DNA of 64,000 bases. Source: Pseudofrankia nepalensis. GTDB lineage: Bacteria; Actinomycetota; Actinomycetes; Frankiales; Frankiaceae. The notes below the pieces were generated by a model. It saw nothing but the letters and a program-made list of their open reading frames with translations. It searched no databases and was not told the DNA's origin. The stretch lies in the NCBI RefSeq assembly GCF_016786305.1, contig NZ_JADWYV010000002.1. One strand, given 5' to 3'. Shown here in pieces: positions 53,506-61,548 of this stretch (position 1 is its first letter; every line of letters begins with the position of its first letter). The translations under genes were made by a program, and so were the position numbers.

Positions 53506-54576
53506 TCAGCAGAGCAGGAGGCAGGCGTCCCAGGAGGTCGTGGTGCCGGCCGTGGCGAGCTCGGCGCCGGACGCCCCGTCGAGGAACCCAGGGGATGCGT
53601 CAGCCGCGGCGGTGTCCTGGTGGAGGTGCAGCAGCGGCGCGAGGGCGATGGGGTTGCTCGCGTCGGCGGCGATCCGGCGTGCGGTGGTGAGAAGCCCGGC
53701 GGTCCCGTGGCAGAGGCCGGGTTCGGTGAGCCGGGCCCGTTGGGCCGGGTCTTGTATGCAGGCGGCGAACGCTGTCTCGGCGAGGTGCTGGCGGGGGGTG
53801 TCGCCGAGGGCGCGGGCGGCGAGCTGCTGGGCGCGGGCGATGCCAGGCGTGCCGTAGCACCACGAAGGCCGCGCCGGGCCGCGTTGGCGGGGCTCGCCAC
53901 GATCCAGGTCGTCACGTGTGACAACCTCCGGCCACCATGATCCTGCGCCGGCTGGCCGCTTCCACGCGTCGAGCCACTGGCAGATGGTCGTGAGCGCCTG
54001 TTCCTGTCCGTCGACCCGGACGCCGTCGAGCAGGGCGAGCGCGAGGAGCGCGGCGGGACCGGTGATGCCGTGGGCGATCCCGTGGTTGCCGTGTCCACCG
54101 GGCGGGCCGGTCTTCGTGCGGTTGGGGCCGTGGGGGCACCACCAGCCGGGCAGGCCGTCGATCGGCTCGGTGAGGCGCACCAGGTAGGTGAGGACCTCGC
54201 GGAGCAGGCCGGGATCGTCGAGGCGGCGGGCGACGACGCCGAGTCCGGTCAGCCCGCGGATCAGGTCGTATTCGGCGTAGGGCGGTCGGCGGCGCTGGTC
54301 GATGCGGCGGTGGGCTGCCTGCAGGCGGCGGCGTGTCACGGTCGCGGTTCCCGCCGCGGTGGCGGCTTTCGCGCGGGCGAGGCCGGGCTGGTCGGTGGCG
54401 GCGAGGACGAACGCGAGGGCAGGGGCGCCGTAGTAGAGGCTGGCGCCCTCGGCGATGCTGACGCCGTCGGCGACCGCCTCGTGCAGCGCCGCGCGGGCCG
54501 CATCCTGGTTGCCGGTTTCGAGGTGCAGGAGGGCGATGCCCACGGCGCCACTGCTGAGGGACTGGGCCGTGGTCAT
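53506..54576 (-). CDS. lanC: LanC-like lanthionine cyclase
   Basis: Protein of 356 residues with the LanC alpha-barrel repeats. Zinc ligands are Cys240 in SWCYGTPG and Cys289-His290 in LCHGTAG, with the catalytic-region GNHGIAHGITGP before them. It would add cysteine thiols to dehydrated residues of the precursor to make lanthionine rings. ATG 54576 overlaps the LanB stop (ATGA). The N-terminus is short compared with the typical 400 residues, beginning directly in a helical repeat. The last residues CLLLC carry two extra cysteines. Confidence 0.92.
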   Translation of the reverse strand: MTTAQSLSSGAVGIALLHLETGNQDAARAALHEAVADGVSIAEGASLYYGAPALAFVLAATDQPGLARAKAATAAGTATVTRRRLQAAHRRIDQRRRPPYAEYDLIRGLTGLGVVARRLDDPGLLREVLTYLVRLTEPIDGLPGWWCPHGPNRTKTGPPGGHGNHGIAHGITGPAALLALALLDGVRVDGQEQALTTICQWLDAWKRPAGAGSWWPEVVTRDDLDRGEPRQRGPARPSWCYGTPGIARAQQLAARALGDTPRQHLAETAFAACIQDPAQRARLTEPGLCHGTAGLLTTARRIAADASNPIALAPLLHLHQDTAAADASPGFLDGASGAELATAGTTTSWDACLLLC

Positions 54577-57509
54577 GTCGTGCCTTGGAGGAGCAGGGTG
54601 CGGGCGGTGGCACGGGCGAGAAGGAGGCAGTGCCGCTCGGATGCCCGGTCGATGCCGATCATTCGGGCGTGGTGGATGTGCAGCAGGTCGGCGAGGACCC
54701 GGTCGGGGTCGAGGCCGTCATGCTCGACGCGCGCTCGGTAGTCGACCAGAGCCTGCCGGAGCTTGTTGTTCTCGAACTGCCCGACCAGCGTCGCTACCTG
54801 TTCGCGGTCGGCGCTGACCCGGCGCCCTGGGTGCGCTGATGGCGGGCCGCCGCGGTGTTCGACGTGGTCGATCAGCCAGCCGGGTCCGTTGCCGGTGAAG
54901 CCGTCGGCGATGCCGATCAGACCGGCGGCGGTGGCGACGGTCCGGTTGCCGGTGAGGCGCTGGACGACGGTGTGGGAGTCGGCGGCGAACACCGCTTCGG
55001 CTGCGCTGAGGGTCGGGCCAGCGCCGAACCGGGTCTCGGGCCGGTAGGTGTGGATCGTGTAGTCGCGGAGCAGCGCCTCGGCGCGCAGAGCGTCTGCCCA
55101 GCGGGCGAGCTGGCGGACGGTGTACTCGAACGTGATGACGGCGCCGGGCGCGGCCAGGGCTGGACCTGCGCCGAACGACGAGGCGTCGGCCGCCCGGCCC
55201 GGCAGCGGTTCTTGCTGACGGTGGGCGCACCGGCGCGGTTGCGGGAAGTGGTCCGCGCCTTGGAGCGGGATGCGCAGCCGTAGGTGCGGTTCGGGCTCGT
55301 GGTAGCGGACGAACCACCAGCGGTCCCGGCCGAGCGCGTCGTCGCCGAGTAGGTCGCCAAACCGGGCGAGGATCTCGTCGGCTCGGCCGTAGACCTTCAC
55401 GTACAGCCAGGGAGCCAGGCCCGGGCGGTGTTCGACAGTGGTGGCGGGCTGGACCGGGCGGGGATGTCTCGGGGGCGGCGGGTCGGTCGTCCTGCCAAGG
55501 GTGACGACGAGCTCGTGAGGTCGGCCCTCGAACCAGCCTGGCTGGCCGCCGGCTTCGGTGAGAACCACGGCCGGCTGCCGGTCGAGCTGACCCCGCAGCA
55601 GCGCGAGATGGGCCGGCTCCTCGAGATCGAGGCGGATCCGGACGTCGTCGTCGCCAAGCAGTACCCCGGCGGGGATCCGGTAGGTCTCGCGCAGCCGTTC
55701 CCACGCCTTGCGCCAGTCCCGAAGGGCCTCGGCGCGGCCGGGGAGATCCGTGGCGCTGATGGTCCAGCGGGCGGGACGCAGGATCGACCGGCCATGCCGG
55801 ACGCGGGGAAGGAACGGCAGTTCCCGGGCGACGGGTCCCCAGGTGAACGAGCAGCAGGGCGCCGCGAAGGCGGTCCAGATCTCGGTCAGGAACCGGGCGA
55901 GCGGCTGCTGGCCGCCAGCCAGGTCGACCGCGTTGAACAGCATCGGCTCGACCGGGCGGGCACGCGACAGCGAGACCAGCCAGAGCCGCCGCGCGTCCCC
56001 GGTAACGGCCAGGTCGTCGATATCGAGGCCGTGGTTGTCCTGGTACTCGCCGAGGGGCAGCACGGGGAGGATCTCGGGGACCCTGGCGACGGCGGTCATC
56101 TTCTCGGCCAGCGGCGGCCCGGAGATCTGCGCCCGGATCGCCCCAGGGGTGGCGGTCGGCAGCGTCGCGTAGGCGTGGCGGAAGCGCTCCTGTTCGGCGG
56201 GGTCGAGCAGGTGGAGGAACCGGCCGACGGTCACACCGGCATGCCGGGCACCGCTGATCACGGTCAGCGTGAACGCGCCACGATCAAGATCGCCCAGCGA
56301 CTCGGCCGCGAGGCTGAAACGGAGTTCGGTGTGCGGAACCGGCGGCCGATCCGCGACCGTCAGCGCGGCGATCAGCTCGTCGCCCAGGAGCACCTCGGCA
56401 CGGCCGTCGAGGGCGGCGTGCTGTGCGATCTTCGCCAGCGTGACGTCGCGGGCGGTGAGCAGCCGCGGCGCGCGCCGGTGCGACGCCCGGTATCCCGGGG
56501 GCAGGCCCAGCCCGGATCCGCCGACCAGTTCCCGGACAGGCACCGCCGCCCCCGGTCCGTACCGGTCGAGGAACTCCTGGTGATAGGGCCGCCAGCCGGG
56601 CATCTCCGGCGCGACCAGGGTGAGGACCGAAGCGGCGCGTTCGGCCTCGCGCAGCACCGCCGCAGGCAGCGCCACCGCACAGCCCACTCGAACGTCGGCC
56701 GCCGGCCGTACGGCCGGCTCCGGCTCCGGGCCGGGGGTGTAGCGGGCGAGGTGCGTCGCCGGGTCGGTCACGGTCATCGGGGGACGTACCGGTGTCACCA
56801 GGACCCGGTGGGCCACCAGGCCGGCCAGCATCCGTTCGATGACCGCTCGCTCGACCGTCGGTGCGTCGACGGCCAGCTTCGCGGCGAGGTCGGCGAACCC
56901 GATCGGCCGGCGGGCCAGGTCCACAGCCAGCCGCACGGGGCGGGTCAGGTTCACCTCGGCGTCCCAGAGCTGGCCGTCGGCGCTCACGCCCGGCACGACC
57001 CACACCCTGCCGCGGGCAAACCCGAGGCTGTTGGTCACCACCGGGACCGTCCGCAACATGTCCAGCCGCGCTTCGATCCGCCCGGCCTGCTCCGCCACGA
57101 GCAGACCGTCCGGCCGGTGCACCACCCGGTGGTCGCCTTCCCAGGCGGCGCGCGCCCGGGCGTCGAACTCGACGGGAGCGATGCCGGCGAACAGCCCAAA
57201 CGGGGTTGCTCTGCTCGTCCAGCGCAGCAAATACCGCATCAGCGTCTCCACCAGCCGCCGCACCGACCGCACCGAGGACCGGTCGGCTGCTGCAGGCGAG
57301 GCGAGCTGCCGCTCCACCTGGGCGGCCAACTCCCGCGAGGCGCCCCGCACCGCGACGGCGAACCCGTCCAACGCCCATGCCTGCCGCAGCCACAGCTGCC
57401 AGGTCGCGACGTCGTCGCTGTTCAGGTCCGGCCACGGTGGTAACTCCAGACCGGTGGGAAAGGTCGTGGTCCTGATCAGCGCCGCGTCCACCGCTTGGTA
57501 TGTGTGCAC
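54573..57509 (-). CDS. lanB: Lantibiotic dehydratase (LanB), full length
   Basis: Class I dehydratase of 978 residues. It would glutamylate Ser/Thr of the precursor from glutamyl-tRNA and eliminate to dehydroalanine or dehydrobutyrine. The N-terminal domain shows VRRLVETLMRYLLRWTSRAT and TPFGLFAG; the C-terminal elimination-like domain shows YVKVYGRADEIL, WWFVRYHEPEPHLRLRI, YRPETRFGAG and FENNKLRQALVDYRARVEHDGLD near the end. GTG 57509 was chosen: GAGG lies six bases upstream, whereas the open frame to 57566 enters a hairpin. Between RIPLQGADHF and FEYTVRQLARW there are about 40 atypical residues (rich in Arg, Gln, Pro, Ala), an insertion or locally shifted frame. Confidence 0.92.
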   Translation of the reverse strand: MHTYQAVDAALIRTTTFPTGLELPPWPDLNSDDVATWQLWLRQAWALDGFAVAVRGASRELAAQVERQLASPAAADRSSVRSVRRLVETLMRYLLRWTSRATPFGLFAGIAPVEFDARARAAWEGDHRVVHRPDGLLVAEQAGRIEARLDMLRTVPVVTNSLGFARGRVWVVPGVSADGQLWDAEVNLTRPVRLAVDLARRPIGFADLAAKLAVDAPTVERAVIERMLAGLVAHRVLVTPVRPPMTVTDPATHLARYTPGPEPEPAVRPAADVRVGCAVALPAAVLREAERAASVLTLVAPEMPGWRPYHQEFLDRYGPGAAVPVRELVGGSGLGLPPGYRASHRRAPRLLTARDVTLAKIAQHAALDGRAEVLLGDELIAALTVADRPPVPHTELRFSLAAESLGDLDRGAFTLTVISGARHAGVTVGRFLHLLDPAEQERFRHAYATLPTATPGAIRAQISGPPLAEKMTAVARVPEILPVLPLGEYQDNHGLDIDDLAVTGDARRLWLVSLSRARPVEPMLFNAVDLAGGQQPLARFLTEIWTAFAAPCCSFTWGPVARELPFLPRVRHGRSILRPARWTISATDLPGRAEALRDWRKAWERLRETYRIPAGVLLGDDDVRIRLDLEEPAHLALLRGQLDRQPAVVLTEAGGQPGWFEGRPHELVVTLGRTTDPPPPRHPRPVQPATTVEHRPGLAPWLYVKVYGRADEILARFGDLLGDDALGRDRWWFVRYHEPEPHLRLRIPLQGADHFPQPRRCAHRQQEPLPGRAADASSFGAGPALAAPGAVITFEYTVRQLARWADALRAEALLRDYTIHTYRPETRFGAGPTLSAAEAVFAADSHTVVQRLTGNRTVATAAGLIGIADGFTGNGPGWLIDHVEHRGGPPSAHPGRRVSADREQVATLVGQFENNKLRQALVDYRARVEHDGLDPDRVLADLLHIHHARMIGIDRASERHCLLLARATARTLLLQGTT

Positions 57510-57540
57510 CGCTACCTCTGCCTGTGGCCGTTGGGCGGGT

Positions 57541-57564
57541 GGCCCGGCCCGCGGGGGCCGGGCC
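57541..57564 (-). terminator. GC-rich hairpin between precursor and LanB genes
   Basis: GGCCCGGCCC pairs with GGGCCGGGCC around a short loop, 12 bases after the precursor stop on the minus strand. In lanthipeptide operons such a hairpin often gives partial termination, so that more precursor than enzyme is made. It has no T-run. Confidence 0.65.
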
Positions 57565-57575
57565 ACCTGTTGGCG

Positions 57576-57713
57576 TCAGCTGTTGGTCGTGCAGGCGTCG
57601 CTGCTGGTCTCACCCGAGCCGCACTCGTCGGAGGTGCAGTCCTCCGACGCGACCGCGCCGGCGGGTCCGGCGTCGACGAGGTGGACGTTGAGCTGGAACT
57701 CCGTGGGGTCCAT
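57576..57713 (-). CDS. FxLD-type class I lanthipeptide precursor
   Basis: Precursor of 45 residues from ATG 57713. The leader has EFQLNVHLVDAGPAG, a variant of the FxLD motif in which Asn stands for Asp. The core, after about residue 20, holds Cys26, Cys31 and Cys41 among Ser/Thr at 23, 27, 28, 33, 36-38, 42-43 and 45, and is acidic (ASEDCTSDECGSGETSSDAC). Up to three thioether rings are possible. It lies between the methyltransferase and LanB genes on the same strand, the usual FxLD layout. Confidence 0.88.
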   Translation of the reverse strand: MDPTEFQLNVHLVDAGPAGAVASEDCTSDECGSGETSSDACTTNS

Positions 57714-57736
57714 GGAGGGCCGTCCTTTCTGCCGTC

Positions 57737-57762
57737 GGTCCCGGGAGCCATTCCCGGGAACC
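57737..57762 (-). promoter_or_regulatory. Inverted repeat upstream of the precursor gene
   Basis: GGTCCCGGGA (57737-57746) and TTCCCGGGAACC (57751-57762) form a near-complete hairpin, and CCATTCCCGGGAACCATTCC contains a ten-base palindrome. It lies between the methyltransferase stop and the precursor start. It could be an RNA stabiliser, an attenuator or a protein site. Confidence 0.5.
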
Positions 57763-57808
57763 ATTCCCCCTTCTGCGCAAAAGAGGGAGTGGCACCCGGG
57801 GAGGGCCG

Positions 57809-59029
57809 CTACTTGGCGGTTGGCCAGGTGAACACGAGACGGGTGTGCTTCTTGTCCAACACCATTCCGTCAGGAAGATCGGCGTCGGGAGTGCCGATGG
57901 AGAAGACACACAACGTCGAAGTAGGCCGGCCGGCCCTGTCCCAGGCGCGGATCTGGTCGGCCATCTGCTCGGCGAGCCTGGCGGCATCGGGTCCGTGCGC
58001 GTAGACGACGTACTCGAATTCGGTCGTGGTGTCGTCGACCTGGCGGAGCTTCCCCCGGTAGGCCAGGGTCGCACCGTCGACGAACGCCGGGGTTCCGAAG
58101 CGCCACGACGGGACGACGAGGCCGTTGTCGATCGCCGCCAGTTCGGTAATCATCAGGCCGAAATTGGGCAGGTGGGTCGCCAGCCACAGGTCAAGATCAG
58201 CGGAGAGCCGGCCGCTGGGGACCGTCACCCCCGACCGTGCCTCATGCCGTTCCTGGGAGAACACGGCGGCGACCGGGTCGCCGTCGATGTCCTGCTGATG
58301 CTCGTTGAGCCACAGCGTGACGCCGTCGCCGAGGGGGACACTGCGGCCCTTGCTGGCGCCCTCGCCCTGCATGGGGACGAATCCGCACAGCAGGTTGCTG
58401 GTGCTCACAAGGTGATTCCCGGCGCGCCGCAGTGCCCACGACCGGGTCATGCCCAAGGTGCGGAGCGGGACGACCAGGGTGCCGCCTTCGGCGAGCTGGC
58501 TGATCCAGGCCGGCGGGATATCCCACGCACCGACCGTGACCTCGATGAGATCGAACCCGCGGCCAGGCTCGATCTCGAACTCGGCGTCCGCGCACACGAC
58601 CTCAACATCGGAATAGCCCGCCGTGTCCAGGCAGGCGCGGGCCCGGTCGGTGACCTCCTGGTCGATATCGACCGTCAGCACCGACCCGCCTGGCCCGGCG
58701 ATCTCCCGCAGCAAGGCGGCGTTGTACCCCCCGCTGCCGATCTCAAGGACGTGCCGGCCTTTCGCCTGGCCCAGCATCTCCGCAATCAGATAGGGCGCGG
58801 ATACCGAACTCAGATTCACGCCGTCGGCGCTGCGTTTGGTGATGACGGCGCCGTCCCGGTATGCCTCCTCGAGCGGCACGCCCGGCGTGAACAACTCACG
58901 CGGCACCTTCCTCAGCGCCCGCTCCACCTCGGCGCGCATCGTCAGCCCTTGCCGCACATGCCCCGCGACAATCTTGTCGACGAGGGCGTTACGAAGATCC
59001 TCAGCCCGGGTGCTCGTGCTGGTGCTCAA
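57809..59029 (-). CDS. FxLD-system methyltransferase (protein-isoaspartate methyltransferase-like)
   Basis: Protein of 406 residues with an N-terminal PCMT-like fold: LRKVPRELFTPGVPLEEAYR, VNLSSVSAPYLIAEML, SAM motif VLEIGSGGYNAALL near residue 90 and VLTVDIDQE, then a C-terminal extension typical of lanthipeptide clusters. Related enzymes methylate an aspartate of the modified precursor, leading to isoaspartate or succinimide; the core here offers Asp25, Asp29 and Asp39. TTG 59029 was chosen because AGGAAAGG precedes it by eight bases; the frame upstream to 59269 is out of family and crosses the operators. It is first in the lanthipeptide operon. Confidence 0.9.
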   Translation of the reverse strand: MSTSTSTRAEDLRNALVDKIVAGHVRQGLTMRAEVERALRKVPRELFTPGVPLEEAYRDGAVITKRSADGVNLSSVSAPYLIAEMLGQAKGRHVLEIGSGGYNAALLREIAGPGGSVLTVDIDQEVTDRARACLDTAGYSDVEVVCADAEFEIEPGRGFDLIEVTVGAWDIPPAWISQLAEGGTLVVPLRTLGMTRSWALRRAGNHLVSTSNLLCGFVPMQGEGASKGRSVPLGDGVTLWLNEHQQDIDGDPVAAVFSQERHEARSGVTVPSGRLSADLDLWLATHLPNFGLMITELAAIDNGLVVPSWRFGTPAFVDGATLAYRGKLRQVDDTTTEFEYVVYAHGPDAARLAEQMADQIRAWDRAGRPTSTLCVFSIGTPDADLPDGMVLDKKHTRLVFTWPTAK

Positions 59030-59261
59030 GACGGTGCCCTTTCCTGATGTCCGCGGGTAACGCGGTCTCGGGCGCTTCCTGGAAGGTCTGCGCGTTGGTA
59101 TTCGGGCTTTGGTTGCTGGCGTCCAGCCCCGTGACGTAGCTGGTCGCGGCGGCGGAAGCCGCTCGGCGCCCCGGCTCCGGATCATGCCTGTGAGCGGATC
59201 CCCGGCATGCTCTCGGCCGACGACGCCACCTTCGGACTCCGGATCAAGGACTGATGCCGAC

Positions 59262-59300
59262 AGTGGCATATGCCACTTGCCTCAGAGTGGCATATGCCAC
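59262..59300. promoter_or_regulatory. Two GntR-type palindromes before the lanthipeptide operon
   Basis: AGTGGCATATGCCACT (59262-59277, perfect) and GTGGCATATGCCAC (59287-59300, perfect) are centred 24 bases apart, 233 to 271 bases before the methyltransferase start and 38 bases from the 3' end of the GntR gene. A related site lies at the GntR promoter. Confidence 0.8.
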
Positions 59301-59337
59301 CTGGTTTAGCAAGAACCCGGCGCTCGCGACGGGGTCC

Positions 59338-60084
59338 CTAGCTCGTCACGGGGTATTCCTGCTCAAACGTCCAGCTCTCAGGCGGGTAGACAGCCTCGAC
59401 GAACTCCAGAGGCTGGTTCGCCTCGGTGCAGACGACATGGCGTACCACCAGAACCGCGTGCGGCCCGGGGCCCAGTTCCAGGTCGGCTGCCTCGGTGTCG
59501 GTGGCCAGCCGGGCGGTGACCCGATCCCGGGCCAGGCGGGCTCGCAGGCCGGTGACGCTCGCGAGGTAGGCCAGTGTGCCTTCGCGGATCCGCTCGGTCT
59601 GGAGCAGACGAGGGGCCACGTCGGCCAGGGCGGCAGAGATCCAGGACGTGGAGACCTCCACGGGTCCGTCGTCGCCATGGGTGATCCGGTGGCGCCGGAT
59701 CACCCGCGGCACGTCGCCGCCCAGCGCTGCTTCCACATGCTCTGGCGCCGCCACGATCTCGGCCGCGACGATGCGGGCCCACTCGTTCGGCGGGTAGATC
59801 GCACCAGTCTCGCGCCCTCGGCCATACCGCTCGCGAGCCCGCCGATGAACGCCCATCTGATCCACGACGTAGCTGCCGGAGCCCTGCCGGGACTCGATCA
59901 GGCCCTGCACGCGCAGCGCCTCCAGGGCCTTCGTTGCCGTTGGTCGGCTGACCTTCCAGTCGACAGCAAGGGTTCGCTCGGACGGGACCTCCGCGCCAGG
60001 CCGAAGATCGCCGCGCAGGATCTGATCTCGGAGATGGTTCGCGATCTGCAGATACTTCGGAAGCACCCGCTGAAGGTCAGGCAC
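59338..60084 (-). CDS. GntR-family regulator with a UTRA-type sensor domain
   Basis: Regulator of 248 residues. The N-terminal winged helix has YLQIANHLRDQILRGDLRPG, VPSERTLAVDWKVSRPTATK and GLIESRQGSGSYVVD; the C-terminal half (HRITHGDDGPVEVSTSWISA, GLRARLARDRVTARL, LVVRHVVCTEANQPLEF, VEAVYPPESW) is a HutC/UTRA ligand domain. GTG 60084 was chosen over 60117 because AAAGGG stands before it and the longer frame crosses the operator. It is upstream of the lanthipeptide operon on the same strand and divergent from the DUF1152 gene. It likely controls both and itself. Confidence 0.93.
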   Translation of the reverse strand: MPDLQRVLPKYLQIANHLRDQILRGDLRPGAEVPSERTLAVDWKVSRPTATKALEALRVQGLIESRQGSGSYVVDQMGVHRRARERYGRGRETGAIYPPNEWARIVAAEIVAAPEHVEAALGGDVPRVIRRHRITHGDDGPVEVSTSWISAALADVAPRLLQTERIREGTLAYLASVTGLRARLARDRVTARLATDTEAADLELGPGPHAVLVVRHVVCTEANQPLEFVEAVYPPESWTFEQEYPVTS

Positions 60085-60100
60085 GGCAACACCCTTTCGG

Positions 60101-60120
60101 CCAGTGGCATTGGCCACTGG
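60101..60120. promoter_or_regulatory. GntR-type operator in the GntR/DUF1152 divergent promoter
   Basis: CCAGTGGCATTGGCCACTGG has eight-base arms and shares AGTGGCAT and GCCACT with the two palindromes at 59262-59300. It is 17 bases from the GntR start and 47 from the DUF1152 start. Confidence 0.75.
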
Positions 60121-60166
60121 CCGCCAGCGTACGCCACGAGGGCCGCTCGGAATCTAGGGTTGCGCC

Positions 60167-61303
60167 ATGAGACGTCTGGTCGTGGCCACCGGCGGCGGCG
60201 GCGACGCCCTGGGCGCAGTGATGATCGGTCGGGCGGATCAGTCCGACGTCGATGTAGCGATCCTCACCTACGCCTGGGAGCGCCTGCGCGTCGACCCGTT
60301 GCCCGGACCGCGACGAGCCGGGGACTTCAACGGCCTGCGGCCGTTCGGCGACCTCAACGCCCGCATCGTGTCCTCCACAGCTGTCAGCCCGCCCAGCAGA
60401 TCGACCCTCCCGCGGCTCGCGGGGTCGATCGACACGCCTCTCCTCCTCCTCGACCCGTCCCAGGGCGCAGTCGGAATCCACGACCAGCTCAGCGAGATCA
60501 TCAAACGTGAGGACGTTGACAAGGTTTCGCTCATCGACGTCGGCGGAGACGCGGTCGCACGAGGTGACGAGCCCGAACTCCTGAGCCCGCTCGCCGACAC
60601 CCTGGCCATCGCCGCCTGCGCGAGTCTCGACGTGCCCACGGAGCTGGTCGTGGCCGGGCCGGGCCTGGACGGCGAACTCGCCGCCTCCGCCGTGCTGAAC
60701 CGGCTTCGCGGTCTCGGCGGACGACGAACATCATCCGTAGGCCACCAGGACGCCGACGCCGTGCGCACGATCCTCGCATGGCACCCCACCGAGGCCACGG
60801 CGCTCCTGGCCGCCGCCGCGCGCGGCCACCGCGGAACCGTCGAGCTGCGCGGCGAAGGGGCGACAGTCGAACTGAACGACGCGAGCGCGGACGTCTACGT
60901 CGCCGATCTCCGTCAGGTGTACGAGGGAAGCCTTCTCGCCCCGCTCCTCACCGACACCCGCTCCCTGGCAGAGGCCGAGGACGCGGTTCGCGGTGCACGG
61001 GGCACATCCGAGATCGACTACGAAAGGCGAAAGCTCAAGACCCTACCTCCAGGAGATGAGCAACCAAGTCCCGCCGACCTCACGGCGAGAGCGCTGGCAT
61101 ACGTCGAAGACGCCGGCCAGCGGGGCATCGACCTTCTCACCTGCCGGCGGATCGCCGAGGCGATCAAAGCGCCCAGGATCGAGGCGCCGGAACTGAGAGA
61201 ACTCCTCACATCGATCCAACCCGGCCACGATGCCTTTCCGCTGTGGTCCACGCGGCAGAGAAAAGCCCAATACGCCGACAGCTCGGCCTGGATGCATCGG
61301 TAG
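60167..61303 (+). CDS. DUF1152-family protein
   Basis: Protein of 378 residues. It opens with RRLVVATGGGGDALGAVMIG, a glycine-rich nucleotide-binding-like strand-loop, and continues with LLLLDPSQGAVGIHDQLSEI, LIDVGGDAVARGDEPELLSP and PTELVVAGPGLDGELAASAV, the pattern of the uncharacterised DUF1152 family. The last 60 residues form a helical tail with TCRRIAEAIKAPRIEAPELR. No reaction is known for the family. It is divergent from the GntR gene with a shared operator between them, which suggests joint control with the lanthipeptide genes, perhaps for supply or self-protection, but that is only context. Confidence 0.82.
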   Translation: MRRLVVATGGGGDALGAVMIGRADQSDVDVAILTYAWERLRVDPLPGPRRAGDFNGLRPFGDLNARIVSSTAVSPPSRSTLPRLAGSIDTPLLLLDPSQGAVGIHDQLSEIIKREDVDKVSLIDVGGDAVARGDEPELLSPLADTLAIAACASLDVPTELVVAGPGLDGELAASAVLNRLRGLGGRRTSSVGHQDADAVRTILAWHPTEATALLAAAARGHRGTVELRGEGATVELNDASADVYVADLRQVYEGSLLAPLLTDTRSLAEAEDAVRGARGTSEIDYERRKLKTLPPGDEQPSPADLTARALAYVEDAGQRGIDLLTCRRIAEAIKAPRIEAPELRELLTSIQPGHDAFPLWSTRQRKAQYADSSAWMHR

Positions 61304-61417
61304 TTGCGGCTGCTTGATGGTGTCGCAAACGCGTAAATGCCCTTGAGCTGGGATGACGGTCTTGTTGAAGGACCGATCCGACCTGACCGAGCGGGCATCT
61401 ACGAGGTGCGACTGTTG

Positions 61418-61548
61418 CATACCCCGTCGCGGACCCATGCCAGGTTCGATGATCCGGATCTGGCATCGCGCGCGGGGCCACCGCTCTGGTCGCCGAGCAC
61501 GTCTGCCCAGTCGACCCGCTCGGCGCGAACGCCGCGGGGCCCGGTTAA
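61418..61548 (+). mobile_element. Probable N-terminal fragment of an IS1380-family transposase
   Basis: HTPSRTHARFDDPDLASRAG is followed, after a shift, by ATALVAEHVCPVDPLGANAA. In IS1380-group transposases FDDP.LVS.AGL is followed by AE.V and a LGANA-type segment in the same order. It ends at TAA 61546-61548. No repeats or remainder of the element were found. Confidence 0.5.

Noticed and set aside
55428..57443. Open plus-strand frame of 671 codons opposite LanB
   Set aside because: The minus strand carries the dehydratase with recognisable motifs; the plus frame is Gly/Arg/Gln-rich antisense translation.
59030..59269. N-terminal 80-residue extension of the FxLD methyltransferase
   Set aside because: It is Arg/Pro-rich, absent from the family and would place the GntR operators inside the coding region; TTG 59029 has a good ribosome binding site.
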